64,000 nt of DNA from Kalaharituber pfeilii (Eukaryota; Ascomycota; Pezizomycetes; Pezizales; Pezizaceae): the NCBI GenBank assembly GCA_015179045.1, contig WHUZ01000026.1, positions 620,001-684,000 of the forward strand. Reading direction: 5' to 3'. Shown in pieces: positions 1 through 11,189 of the stretch (its first letter is position 1; each line of letters opens with the position of its first letter). The position numbers and the translations under genes are program-made. The notes beneath the pieces are model-generated. The model ran no database searches. It saw only the letters and a program-made list of their open reading frames with translations, and was not told the origin of the DNA.

Positions 1-1209
1 CATTTCTCGACCAGCGCCTCAATGAGAGTTTTTGCCTATTCCACGTTGCTGCCAACTCATCCCAAGACTGCACCAATTGCCCAGTGTTCCCAACCGGCCA
101 GGCCGCTGACCAGAATGAAAGGGCCCAGGCCGGCCAGGCCAAGGTTCAGGGCAGGAGGGCTTGTTACGAGGCTCTTCAGGGGCCACCTTCAGGTTACTTG
201 GACACGGATTTAATATAAACCTTTCGATATCTTCGGATACCTATCTAGACTTTTTTTATTGAGCAGCACTTTTTGCAGGTATTCAGGTAAGTAATTTTTT
301 TTTAGTATCGCTTGACTATATACTAATTTCTTATTAGTACTGCAGGGAGACAGACATTCCAACCACCGGTACTAGTGATGATGATTCCTTCAGTAATCTT
401 CACTCTCCATAGTGCAGTTCAAGTTTTGATCTTGCATCGACGATTCCCTGCAGTCAAATCTGATGCCGAAATCGGGTCTTCTGGAATCTGGGTTACAAAA
501 ATCTGGTGGAAGCTGTGCATGGCACGTAATGGAAAGCGACAGTGTAAAATCAGTAAGCAAAATCCTAAACATTAGAGAATGAGGTATACGTAGAAGCTAG
601 AGGACGTTCTGTATATAGCTACTGTATAATTTAACTCACACTGCAACCTGAATGGTCTGAACCGGCCTGGGCGGCCTGGGCCGGCCTGAAACATTAACTG
701 ATATTCTCACAAAGCCCGGCCTCAGAGGCAAGTAACTCAAGCATTTCTCTCATGACATCCAGGTCCTCTGCGATTGATAAAGGCAGGCTTCGACATGTGT
801 CTTCGAGGGATGGTGATGGCAAGATTGCTATGGCATCTACTGTACTTACACCGAGAAAGGGATAAGTTCCATTCACTAGATTTGACACGGCTACCCGTGT
901 TCTTACCCACACGCCAGTGGTACATTGGCAAATGGCAAATGGGTCGACCTATCCACCAAACTAGATACAAGCATGTCCAATATGAGAAGGATTTTGTATG
1001 AAAGGCTACAACCCTGACCACTCTCCTACAAATCAAGAAACAAATATATATAGGCATATTCTTAAGTTTCTGCTTGGTCTTGTTTTACTGTTCCTGCTCC
1101 AGCTCACTACTTGCTGCTCCTGCCCCTAATCCTGTTCGCCAATCCGGCCTTCCGCTACTACTCCCCTCGCTGCTCACTCTAGCCGGAGTCGTTGTCTGCC
1201 ACATTTATT
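1..1209. other. No supported gene
   Basis: I see only short reading frames on both strands with no recognisable protein. GGCCNGGCC-type C/G-rich words recur near 95-150 and 660-690 (for example GGCCTGGGCGGCCTGGGCCGG), which may be relics of a repeat. Nothing else can be supported. Confidence 0.5.
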
Positions 1210-2425
1210 TCATACAACCCCAATGCTATGACACTTCCGACAGCAAAAGTGCTTATCGACCCGAACGAAATTGGAAGTCTCACACCATTTACATTTATAT
1301 ATGAACGGCTCAAAGGAGCGTTTAAGACGATCTTCACCAAGCACCGCACGCTGGCCTCCAGGTAACTCTACCACAAGGCCAATTTCGTCGTCCATATAAT
1401 TACATCCTGGACATTTGATGCTCATCCTCCCCTTATATTTGCAGGTGGTGCATTGTCGAAATAAAAGGTGATTGCTAGATGCAGTAGCTACTTGTAAAGT
1501 CTTTGGATTTTCACCATTTTTGTGAGGCTCTTCGACCCGCGGTGGTGTTTTGATCGCAGGCAACAACATGACCACAGCCTTGGCAAACTGCGGACAAGCA
1601 AGGAGTGTCTCACCAAATGCGTTCTTATCTCTAAAACCATCTAATGACCAGGCGCAGTATTGAGCAAAGTACTTCAGTAGCTTCTCTGATGGGACAGCAA
1701 TGTAGGATGATGAAGTTGTGTTACCGGTTCCACATGGGAGATTCTCAAAGGCGTAGGTTATGGCAGATAGGATTGCCGCAATATCCTCTTCCTTAGAGAC
1801 CGTGCCGACGTGGGCTAGCAATTCAGTGATTTTTGAGTAGGCGAGACCCTTCAGGAGTAACGTATTGAAGCGGTGTGCAAGCACATAGATTTTGGTATGA
1901 TAAAGTAGAGTCGAAGAGCTTTCCGGAAGAGGGCTGCATCACTCATATCGTGTTAACATAGGCATGTGGGATATCTGGGTAATAAAATAGCGTATACTTG
2001 CAAACGCGCGTAGGAGGCTCACTTACGTTGTATAATCTTTTGAATAGGCCCACAGGAGGAATGCTCTCATTGTCGGCTCATCAACATCGCTCAATTCCAT
2101 AACATCCTTCAGGCCTTCTTTCACGTCGTTGATGACATGCTTGTGTAGTTCCGGAGAAAGTGATGCGAGCAAGTCCCGATGCACATAAAACTCTGGCTTC
2201 TTTTTTGGTAGGTTCGCTGAGGGGGAACAATCGGTGCGGTTATTGACCGTACCTTTTGGATCATTTAGTACAATCTTGAAAAAGGAGGACTGTAGAAAGT
2301 CGTGACTTGGACTATGTCATGGGGTGTCAGTGGAGGTCAGTTGAAGGATTACAGCCAAAGGCATGAAGGTCATACGTACTCCATTATCAATGAGCCTCTG
2401 TAAGACGTAATCTAGGCACTGGAGA
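1210..2425 (-). CDS. BTB/POZ-domain protein with C-terminal zinc-ribbon-like CxxC pairs (5' end unresolved)
   Basis: Three exons can be joined in frame: 2425-2380, 2289-2027 and 1933-1210, with introns 2290-2379 (GTACGT...CTACAG) and 1934-2026 (GTAAGT...TGCAG, with a TTAAC branch-like site). The second exon reads FYVHRDLLASLSPEL and then DVDEPTMRAFLLWAYSKDY. The splice gives TTPLPESSSTLLYHTKIYVLAHRF and so on, the classic fungal BTB pattern (yVhrdlL..S..f, then vYvLAdrf..L..LA). The C-terminal half carries CTTC-x8-CPGC and CKWC-x11-CRKC, two zinc-ribbon-like pairs. BTB domains are protein-interaction modules, often Cul3 adaptors in general; the partner here is unknown. No start codon is visible in the first exon (it begins after a likely acceptor at 2426-2428), so a further upstream exon or loss of the 5' end is possible. 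About 343 aa are accounted for. Exon phases agree at both junctions, which supports the model. Confidence 0.72.
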
Positions 2426-2429
2426 CTGT

Positions 2430-3408
2430 AAAATCATAGCAAGACTCTCACAGCAGCAAAGCTATGAGAGTCAGGTCGGAGTAATGTCCTGAGTTGTGAT
2501 TTCCTTTATAGGCTGGGAGTTACTGGTACTACGCTGCGCCGACCCCCTACTGTAGTTACCCAACTACCCGGAGCCAGGGGATATTCGTTGCGTTCGCTGT
2601 GCGTCCAGTAGATTTCAAAATACCAAATTTTGCCTTGCTGTGATGTAATGCTTTTGCTGGCTGTCAGTTCACGTTGGTTCGAGAATGTGTTAACGTATCG
2701 TATGTGATGTTCGCTGAGGGGGAGGCTTATTAAGCAGATGCTGGTCAGATGGGTGCTGCTAATTACTGAAGCATTCTTGGCAGGCAACCACTCTACACTA
2801 CACACTAAATCATAAAAATTAAAGCAAGATAAGGAGTACTGTATCCAAAGCACTTAGAACTGTAAAACTTCTAAGACCAGAAACAACTGTTCTCCGGAGT
2901 AAGCAATATGTCGTAGTTTTCCCCGTACGCAAAAACACGTTCTGAGGAAATTTACTTCGATTGAAACCAGTGGTAAGCTGTAACATAGAGGTAGCGGTAA
3001 CAGCGGCGGTAACAGTGACAGAAGCCGCAAGACCCAGTTGCGCGTGCCAGAGGATGTTTTTATCAACAGAACATCTATACATAACCATAATTATTCACTT
3101 TCTCTGGGTACCATTTCCTGGGAAGGTTATATATTTTGCGGGGTGGGTTCTACCATCAGTCGCCTCCAAAGTGACACCAGGAACAGTGTCGACATCTCGG
3201 GCTCTTTTAAGTGGTCAAGTGGGGAGAGAACTCGGAGGAGTCTTAGCAGATTGCCACATCCAGAAGTCCACACATTTGGTATAGCTTGCCCAGTTGGTAT
3301 TAGTCTAGCTTGCAATACTTGGTCAGTAAAACAATGGACGACTCAACTTCATCCAATTGCGTCACGTTTACATCTTGACTTGGTCCCTCATGCGTGGTAT
3401 CTTCGTGG
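2430..3408. other. No supported gene
   Basis: This stretch should hold the missing first exon and promoter of the neighbouring minus-strand BTB gene, but I could not fix a start codon or donor site. Several 60-140-codon reading frames overlap on both strands and none resembles a known family. Confidence 0.4.
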
Positions 3409-3825
3409 TTTTTTTTTTTTTTTAATATCATTGATTGCGTGCCGCCCTATGGGCTATGGCGAGTTTTAATTACATAGGAGATAAGAGCAGAAAAAAGAAG
3501 TGGAAAGGTAATAGATAAGTAAGATGACGAAGTTAGGGAAAATTAGTGTGTGTCCCCTTAGCGCTCCACCCATCTGATCAGTTCCGCCAACCGGTCCCTT
3601 CATCTTGGTAGTGCTTCTCGGCCCCGGGCCACTTTCTCTTCCATATCCGTCCCAGATGTGTTCTGATGTCTCTTCCTCCTCCTCACACCATCTGCAGTCT
3701 GGCCCGTCTGCCTTGCCTATCCCGTATCGGTGGGCCCGTAAACCCTTGCCGATCCCTTGCCTCGCCCTGGATCTGTGCATCACGTCAATTAGATCTGGCC
3801 CATACGTGAACACGTCAGTCATCGC
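3409..3825 (-). mobile_element. 5'-truncated non-LTR retrotransposon (LINE) relic, 3' end
   Basis: On the minus strand the residues HRYGIGKADGPDCRWC followed by EEEEETSEHIWDGY (about 3750-3650) match the post-RNase H tail of fungal non-LTR elements, with the terminal CCHC-like motif C-x2-C...H. Downstream, at 3463-3424, is the family's terminal hairpin (CTCGCCATAGCCC...GGGCGGCA) and then poly(A), seen as T12 at 3409-3420. I did not find a target-site duplication, and the reading frame after the motif has drifted, so this is an old copy. Confidence 0.75.
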
Positions 3826-3829
3826 TCAG

Positions 3830-5850
3830 CAATGGAACAACGGCACAAATGCAAAACATTGACAAATAAAAAAAATTCAAATAAAATGAGACAAATTTAA
3901 CATTCTATCCATATCGAACTTCTTTGTACTCATAATACACACTAATTTTGTGTAGGCAGCACATTTTGTTTTGGACATTATAGTCCTCCACCTCATTAAA
4001 CCTGGTCCCTCTAAGACCCGCAAGTACCCATAGCTCCGAAGGTGCATCTTTATTTTTTAGTAAGGACAACATCTTGAGTTCGTGTTGACGGCCCAACTGA
4101 GTCAGGCTTTCGTCTGCCAACTGTATTATGAAGAACTAGTCCATCTAGACCCCCCATGTAAGACACAATCTCCCACATAGCACACTTGAATATGCTATTG
4201 ATAAGAGACCAATTCCTCTCCAATCACTTGTCTTTCAAGTAGTATACTTCCTCTTGTTTTGAGATTTGCCAGCTCAGTCAGGCTTTCCACCGACAGTCAT
4301 ATTATAGAATTGATCCGTCTGAAGCCTTCACACTGAGAAGTTTCTTGTATTTTAAAAGGTGTATCCTCTCTCACTTTGCACCTAACAGTCCAATTTAGCC
4401 AAGGGTTTCCTCTACCGACTGTATTGTAGACTTGGTCCATCTGGAGCCCCCATTTACCCGAAGGCCCTCTACAACACTCATTATGAAAATGAGCAACTAG
4501 TATGAGAAAATATAAAAAGAGTAACTGTCGAAAACAAAAGCAAATGGGAGTAGGTGACCTACCAAGGAATATTTTACGTTATCTCTAACTGAGAAGGCGT
4601 AGAGGGAAATGGCATCTACGACTCTACGAGGCAGAAGTGGGACAAGCACAGATGCGCGAGGCAGAAGCACAGGCAGTAGGAGCAGTATAGGTGGAGGTAG
4701 GAGAATATGAGATAGAAGAGTCAGAGATAGTTTTCAGTTCCATGATATGTTGCAGAAGTGCCACTACACATATGGGAGCAGGGGAGACGATAGGATAGGC
4801 AATAAAAAAGGAAAAAGGGGAAAAGTAGAGAGTCTTCAGAGTGAGTACTAGGAGGAGCCATTGGAGGGACTGTTAGAGGCTCTCACAGAGGGAATAGGAG
4901 AGGCACAGCTGCATACGAGGTAGGGAGTACGAGAGGCCGTGGTAGTACGCTGAATCTATAGGAGAAAGGATATAAGACGTTACAGGTGGTGGGAGAATTG
5001 AAAGAGAAGCAGCGGTATGAGAGGTGATGGGAACAGTGGAAGGGCAATAGGAATTGTGGTCGGAGAGGCAGCAGTTACAAGAGAATACGAGTTATCTACT
5101 TGGCTTGGACTCGAATTGGAGCTAGGAAAGAGGGGTATCCAGAAACTTCCTACGATAGACTGTAATACTCCTATTCCTAAGATTTAGTTCTAGTAGAACT
5201 GGGGTTCTCTGTTTTAATTTTGTGCTTTTATTTTGCACATTGAGAGGGAGTAAGTGGGAAGAGATTTATGTATGTAGATTAATCTTGGGTACATTTGCCT
5301 CAGGAACTTATTACAGTTGTTGCAAAGTACATCCTCAATTACTTTACTAATCAAGGTTCAACTAGAAAGGTATTGACTATTGGCGGCTATGCATGAGATC
5401 TCCCAGTAAGAAATATTTGAGTCTTACCAAATCCACTAAGAAGCACTTCAAGGAGGCCTTGAAGGGTCTGAATATTTATTCTCATAACTAAGTCCAAAAG
5501 CAGGAGGCTATCTTAGCACATTACTATCTGGGCAGCAGACGCAATCAATCACCTGTACCCTTCTCTGACCTGGATGCTTTCCATTCCAATACAGTCGAAC
5601 TTGTCATATTTGGATTCTATGTAACTGGATAGCCTCTCATATTGGATAGAATGTTTGACACAAGCTCGAGCCCAAAATAGGCAATGGATATTCGCTCTAC
5701 TAGATATCCACCCAAGCTGAGCAGCCAAGAACAGTATTGATAGCAAATCAGTGTTCGTTTATTTGATGAGAGAATCTCACTAAGACCAAACTTTGCTCAT
5801 GATAGTTTAGTAATTCAAGACTTGCACCCCTGTACGGAATTCTACTAAGC
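3830..5850. other. Gene-free stretch with degenerate repeats and a purine-rich block
   Basis: No coding region is convincing. 4085-4480 holds a degenerate tandem repeat (separate entry). About 4550-5110 is strongly purine-biased on the plus strand (long runs of gaggcagaag-, ggaggtagga- and agaggcagc-like words) with stops in all frames. The rest shows nothing recognisable. Confidence 0.45.
4085..4480. repeat. Degenerate tandem repeat, about three units
   Basis: Units near 4090, 4268 and 4388 share a core of the form TCAGGCTTTC, then CCGACTGTATTATAGAA-like, then TCCATCTGGAGCCCCCAT. Spacing is uneven (about 120 and 180 bp) and identity is modest. The minus strand of the first unit is open for about 70 codons (LADESLTQLGRQHELKMLSL). 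This may be a relic of a repeat-protein gene such as a TPR protein, but I cannot show that. Confidence 0.35.
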
Positions 5851-5854
5851 CGTC

Positions 5855-6819
5855 TTATCCAATATGACAAGCTGAACTATAATCTCCACGCGCCATATCA
5901 AACTTTGGTCCCGTACCATAATTCAGCTCTTTACCCTCCGTCACCTCCACCACTCCAAAGAAATACTCCGTCCAATCCATCCCGAGTTTCCTCATCCAGT
6001 CGCCACTCGGTGACGTCAATCGCAGCCCATTCCGCCGTAACGCTTGTAGCGTTTCGTGTTCCCGTCTTTCCTTCCCGTTCAACCTGTCCAGCCCTCTATA
6101 CATATAGTGATGATTCTCGTTATTCATTTGTGGTTCAATGAATTGATCTATGTTGTGCTCTCCTATGGATACAATATACGCCGTTGGAGAGCTCTTCGCA
6201 CGTCCGACAACTGCCTCCAGGAAGGTGGCCATGGCTTGTTTGTCTAGCTGCTGTACTCCTACCAACTCCACACCTTCAATCGTTAGCTCCGACGTCGGAA
6301 CGGTGCGAGCCGGATTGCTCTCCGGAACGTAGTACAGCGTGTGTGTGAGGTCATAGTCGTATCCAGATGGGTAGATTTCAACGTACCCAATACTGCGTCC
6401 GGGTAAAAATTGACAAAGCATGGAGTACTGACCCCAGCGAAAACGATCGAAAAGCGGTTGGTGGCTGAGCAGGACCCCACGGGTCGATGGGCGATGGCGA
6501 GCGTTTTTGGAACGCTCCAGTCATGACTTGTATTGCCAGGGATAAGATTTTGTACCGAGATATCGATGGCGTAGTGTTTGGATAGAAAGTCGCGTTGCTT
6601 CGAGTCAAGTTTTGGCGACCGTTTGAAGTCGTGGGTCAACAATCCGCTTGCCAGTCCGGGGCACATTCGTTTGTGGATCCCCTGCCAGTCTGCTCTCTGG
6701 CATTCCCGACTGCAGTACCAGACTTGCTTACATTCCCCACAATGTTTGGTTGCGTCGTGGGTGCAACTGTTATAGCCACACTTGTGAGTATTGGTGTTCG
6801 TCAACTTGGAATCCGGCAT
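5855..6819 (-). CDS. MYND zinc-finger protein, apparent -1 frameshift
   Basis: The N-terminus (6819-6700) contains a MYND finger: C-x4-C, then HCGECKQVWYCSRECQRADW and HKRMC, with the usual Cys/His spacing except that the first pair is CX4C. MYND fingers bind proline-rich peptides and occur in many fungal proteins of unknown job. The finger is followed by an uncharacterised domain. The first frame runs to about 6437 (NRFSIVFAGV) and the second takes over at once (YSMLCQFLPGRSIGYVEIYP) to the stop at 5855. No intron-sized sequence with splice sites separates them, so one base appears to be missing at about 6426-6437. The full product would be about 320 aa. Either the gene is newly broken or the assembly has an error here; the intact downstream frame (188 codons) favours a recent event or an error. 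Confidence 0.72.
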
Positions 6820-6829
6820 ATTATATAAC

Positions 6830-7454
6830 GTGGTATTAGTTCTTGGATGAATAATTGGGGTACCGTCGCAAGTCGGTTATTAGGACATGCTGAGGACTTG
6901 GATATGCCCTTTATTCATCAACGGAGTTCAGGCCCCCAATGCCAAGTAGAGTTTTGTAGTGAAAATAAACATGGTGAAGTACAGTCCCTAGCCAAAAGTC
7001 TTGGTAATTGCGATCTGAGCGCCCGCTGATAGCATAGTTCTTATTCACAAAATTGCAATATCTCAAGGACAAGCAATCCGATTAGCCTGCTACTTGAACT
7101 AGGGAGAGTATATAGTGTATAGCAAAGTTCTAGTACAGGAATATATGTAAGTGCAAAGAGTTGAGTGTACTCTTCAGGAAAATTTCTAGTAACTGGCAGA
7201 TTACACCCATATACCACCATATGTTGGAAGCCTATAAATTTCTGTTATTAGAATTATATTCCTAGTGATAGAATTTTTTAATGATAGAACATACTCCAAA
7301 CTTCATAATTCTGGTTATAGAACAGTAGGAAGCCTAGCAATCCTGCGAGCGTCCCCACACTGTGACCGAGGCTCCGAGCCTCTGGAGGGGCCTGTTAGTT
7401 CATATTCAGTCGGTTTCTCTCTTCCGCTCTCTGTGCTTTAGCGATTTAACAGTG
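6830..7454. other. No supported gene
   Basis: This lies upstream of the MYND gene and in front of the tandem array, so it should contain the MYND promoter. Around 7240-7320 an A/T-rich segment has weakly inverted arms (TTCTGTTATTAGAATTAT against ATAATTCTGGTTATAGAACAG), possibly a decayed small MITE. Confidence 0.35.
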
Positions 7455-7687
7455 ACTCTTAGCAATATGAGCTATCAGGGATATTTGCCTCGTCATAGTT
7501 TGCTGGGGCAGCACACGAGTAATGAAAGATATACACATTGGGGACATTCGAAGATAGACTAACAGTCAACAATTTAATCGGGAATTCTGAACGGTCTAAT
7601 CGATTGAATGGTTTGAATACATCTTCCCCATGTTGCGACTGTTCAAAAGTTGCTAAATAATGCATCGTTGGAAACAACGGTCTAATT

Positions 7688-7844
7688 CTTTGGGGCCAGT
7701 CGTTTTAGCCGGGCCAGTTGATCATGAGTGGGGAATGCATCAACTAACATGGATAGTGCTACGAACATCATCCTCAAACTTTTGTGGAAGAAATGCGGGG
7801 CCGGGGTCATTGATCAATGGCCCGATTAGATGACTGGCTCCGAA
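7688..7844. mobile_element. Short inverted-repeat element (MITE)
   Basis: The left end TTTGGGGCCAGTCGTTTTAG and the reverse complement of the right end TTCGGAGCCAGTCATCTAAT match across about 40 bp. The sequence TAATT flanks both sides (7683-7687 and 7847-7851). Units 2 and 3 read AACGGTCTAATTA without the insert, so they are empty sites. No coding capacity. A related right end is seen at 40231-40305. A hAT-type origin is possible but not shown, because a clear 8-bp duplication is not visible. Confidence 0.75.
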
Positions 7845-7859
7845 CATAATTAAGAATTT

Positions 7860-8641
7860 TTAATCGCTCTTGCAGTCGGAATATTTCCCCTCTTATAACG
7901 CCTTTGAAACACATCCTGACAAAATCGATTTTTCTTCACATGAGCACATTTAAATTTGGTGGAGGAATTGTACTAGAAGTCTCGCAGTTCTGTTCTCGTA
8001 CACAATCGCAGTTTTATCCTCAAGGTGGCAAAGTTGCTATGAGCGATGAAAAGATAAGTCTAGTTAAGTATGCAAAGCAATGGTAGTGTAGCAACATATA
8101 CGGAAAAGGTGCGCAGGGATGCGTGTTGCATTGTTCACACTTATGTCTTGTATTCAATGTATAGTATGTGCTCCTAACATCCACCTATCTATAACGTAGA
8201 TGTTGCTACAGGTAGTAGGGACTAGCCTTGGCATCGCTGTCGCCATCAGCATCCTTGTTCTGGTTCTTTTTTTTTTTTTTTTTTTTCACATCACGTAACC
8301 CCGCTTGCAGCGCCAAGTCATGGCAGGTCCCTGGGCAAGCCCTCAAAGCCCGGAGACAGGCTTAACAAAGAAAGTTTTCTATATACACATCCCCGTTCCA
8401 CCCCCTTCTAAAGACCTGATTCCAGAAACTTCCGGACAGTTCTTCCGGTTTCTGCATCAGGGAGGCTCCCCTATATCTCTCCACCTCTCCCCCCTCCCCT
8501 CTCCTCCACACCTTCGCATCCCGGCTTGTTCTGGTTCGAGACTGTCCTTGTTCAAATTTTCCACCGATTAACCCCATCTAAGAGTCCAAACCATAAGCGC
8601 TTTATTCGAGTTTGAATCTACTTCGAATACCTGGTTTAGAA
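7860..8641 (+). promoter_or_regulatory. Upstream region of beta-trefoil gene copy 1
   Basis: This holds a T21-type run at about 8268-8286, C/T-rich stretches at 8460-8515, and then ATAAGCGCTTTATTCGA shortly before the ATG at 8642. The last about 60 bp before the start are conserved with copies 2 and 3 (ACCATAAGC-CTTTATTCG), marking the likely core promoter or 5' leader. Most of the rest is unlike the other units, so copy 1 may be expressed differently. Confidence 0.45.
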
Positions 8642-9714
8642 ATGTCCGCAAGTGCCATCATCACAGACAATATGGCTCGGGGCTGCACAGAAGTTCCTCA
8701 ACGTGATCGGGATCTGATGGACGCAGATGACTACCTGACTGATACCAAGCTTGACAGTTTATGGGACTGGTACTGTGCTGCGAACCGGCAGAAGATGGAT
8801 CCACAAATGATTTTTATAAAGCTTGTGAACTCGGTACTTATCATGGTGTTACTGTGCATCACAGAGCTATTATTGATAAGACATTTTAGGCCCGAAAACC
8901 TTATCGAGATAACCTCTTGCGCTCACGTGGCCTGTTCAGTCCAGGAACTACTCGCTACACACCAAGTGAATATACGACAACTGAAGATATTGCTGAGGGG
9001 CAACAACTATCAGATGAAAGCAAGGACCAATCTGCCACACAAGCACTACATACCAACCTTACGCTTGCATTGGATTCATTGCAAACAAAGCAAATAATTG
9101 TAAATCAACTCCAGGACCGCATCAAAGCTATGGATCAAGAGCAGCAGGAATATGAACAGAAAGTACAAGATGAGAAAAAGAAATTGGAGCTCGATCTTGA
9201 AACAATTAGAGCAGAGTATGAGCAGCATCACAGTCCCACGCCAATACGTGTAGCAATCAAAGTAGGAAACAGCAAGGACGAGAGGTTCATTCAGATAGTA
9301 AATGGCCAACCGCGGGTTCATGTGGCAACGCCTAGCCCACCTGGTACTACTATTAGTATCAGTGCACAGGAGACTTTCGAACTCTTGCGACATTCGAACA
9401 ACATGGTTTCCTTCAAGTCTACCTTCTACCCGAATACATATCTAAGCGCTGATGCATCTAAGGTTCGCAACGGGGTGAATAATCCTGGGGGGTCTGTCGG
9501 TTGCAGCAATAGTTGTGGCAGTGCGGAGAAGTTTTGGATTCATCGGGCATTTGATGCCAAAGTGGGGATTGAGCTTGTGGATTTCCAGGACCGTTTCCTC
9601 AGTGTGTATGACAACACAATCCGTTTACAGGGTTTTAAGACTGTGTCAGAGTTATTTTATCTTGTGTGGGTTCCTCACCATAACCCTCATCATTTCAGAT
9701 GTTTGGTTAAGTAA
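8642..9714 (+). CDS. Coiled-coil plus fascin-like beta-trefoil protein, copy 1
   Basis: Two exons, 8642-8833 and 8890-9714 (338 aa), joined by a 56-nt intron (GTACTT...CATTTTAG). Without splicing, two overlapping frames appear, which the intron resolves. Residues 1-64 form a conserved region (DRDLMDADDYLTDTKLDSLW then DWYCAANRQKMDPQMIF). About 115-170 is a charged heptad-rich coiled coil (LQDRIKAMDQEQQEYEQKV). The C-terminal 150 residues read as a beta-trefoil of the fascin/actin-crosslinking type, with the motifs NTYLSADASKV, SAEKFWIHRAFD and ELVDFQDRFLSV (compare g.YLSad...EkF.....vaL....gryLsv). Such folds bind actin, sugars or lipids; the ligand is not predictable here. No signal peptide, so probably cytosolic. 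Copies 2 and 3 are about 85-90% alike by eye. Confidence 0.82.
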
Positions 9715-10327
9715 GCAACCAAATCAGCAGGTGAGGATTTGCAGTAGATTGTGACAAAACTCAACTGGTCGGCTATAACATTGACCATGCAAGGATATTG
9801 TTCAGGATTATGCATGGCCTTGCCTCGGAACTGTATGATATTTCTTAAAAAACTGTGGAAGAATTGCACCCGTACAATCGTTTCTTTCCTTGTAGCTTTT
9901 CATTGCTTAACAATATCTACAATTGAACTGTTATGATAACTTCATCGAATCTACATTAGACCCTTTGCTGAGTGACCAACTTGTCCAATGTTTTCCCTCG
10001 CCGCAGATAAGGAGGCGATGGAGAGAACTCGGACTGCAGGTTATGTCAGGCAGCGGATGAGGAGGCGGCCCACTAGTGGCGTGGATTGCAAAGCCCGAGG
10101 GCCCGTGGATGCCGTGAGAGGAGCTCTTGGGAAATCCCGTGCCGAAAGCAAAAGCGGACAGAATCAAGAAGTTTGGCGAACAGAGGCCTTGTGAGGTCGG
10201 GCCATGTCGTAAGGATGGAGATCGCGAACTTTCCCCATTCTTGTTGAAAAGAAGCTTACACTGAAGGCTTGTGTAGTACGGTCAGTCCAGCTTAAAGAAT
10301 ATCTCAGTTCCAGAGCCATGTTGCATG
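9715..10327 (+). pseudogene. Conserved 3' block of unit 1 with a decayed second ORF
   Basis: Downstream of each beta-trefoil gene the units keep a block containing AGATAAGGAGGCGATGGAGA and a coding-like segment. In unit 1 the frame MFSLAADKEAMERTRTAGYV (9988 on) runs 68 codons. In other frames the residues EKKLTLKACVVRSVQLKEYL (about 10240) also stay open. The pieces do not join in one frame in any unit, so this looks like a broken gene of unknown family. Confidence 0.45.
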
Positions 10328-10886
10328 TGTTACGGCTAAGACTTACTCGATAAGAGGAACACTTACCCTGAACCATTAGTAAGACCAATGCTGACAGAGC
10401 GGACTGATCACCCGTTAGGCTTGGCAGAAGGTTCTTTGTCTTTCGAATAGGGTAGTGCTAAGGAAGTGTGTGTCATTATTTATGGTAAGGCTTCGGACCT
10501 CTAAGGCACTCAGTTTATGAAGCTAATATGCGCACATGCATTAGTACATATCACTATCTTGCGTCTGTACTATTTTTGCATGTTTCTGTTACGTTGACCT
10601 GTTACCACATGTATTGGCATTGATAAGGAATTGTCAATTGTATGAGGCGCTCAAGTCTATATAAGCGCTGGTGATAGCATAGGTAGAAGAATCAAGACAC
10701 TAGCGGTGTTCTAAGTTCTCTATAACTCTGAAACCTATCGTTTCCTTATTACGCCCGTGAACCGCTCCGCTCCGCTGCGCGCCCCACGCCGGGTAGCTGC
10801 CCTTCCGGTCCGCCGTATATACGCCTCCGTAGCTGTAACATCCAGTTCCAGCGCACGGCGAAGCCTAGCCCCTCACGCCCGTAACA
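10328..10886. mobile_element. Solo LTR, 559 bp, 5-bp target duplication
   Basis: It begins TGTTACGGCTAAGAC and ends ACGCCCGTAACA (TG...CA with an 8-bp inverted end TGTTACGG/CCGTAACA). It is flanked by GCATG at 10323-10327 and 10887-10891. The paralogous junctions at 14683 and 17841 read GCATGACGC or GCATGAGGC with no insert. A TATATAAG box at about 10658 fits an LTR promoter. No internal retroelement sequence is present, so recombination between two LTRs has removed it. Superfamily not determined. Confidence 0.9.
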
Positions 10887-11189
10887 GCATGACGCTGAGC
10901 TGATAGTTGTGGTAGATTTGTTAAGGGTGAAGAGGAGGAAAGCTCTTAACAATATGAGCTATCATGCATATTCAGTCATACCCCTCTCGGGGTATACAAG
11001 TAATGGGGAAAAAACATATATATTGAGTTATTCAGAGCTAAGCTAAGCTAAACGGTGAACAATTTATTCGGGAATTCTGAACGGCCTAATGGAGTCAAAT
11101 GATTTGAATACATGCGCCCTATATTGCGACTCTTCAAAAGTTGCCAAATAAGGCACAGTTTGAAATAACGGTCTAATTAAGGATTTTCA

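Larger units (their letters stand above)
7455..10886 (+). repeat. Tandem array, unit 1
   Basis: The first of three paralogous units. Homology with units 2 and 3 starts near the words CTTAGCAATATGAGCTATCA and runs through the upstream region, the beta-trefoil gene, a conserved 3' block and the words CTTACACTGAAGGCTTGTGTAG. It is interrupted by a MITE (7688-7844) and ends in a solo LTR (10328-10886). The upstream part (7860-8600) differs from the other two units. Confidence 0.85.

Noticed and set aside
8612..9097. Unspliced reading of beta-trefoil copy 1 as a separate 161-aa protein
   Set aside because: A 56-nt intron with correct splice sites joins the frames, and all three copies behave the same way.
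9076..9393. Minus-strand frame in the coiled-coil region, also present at 12503 and 16268
   Set aside because: Antisense of the conserved exon; conservation follows the plus-strand gene.
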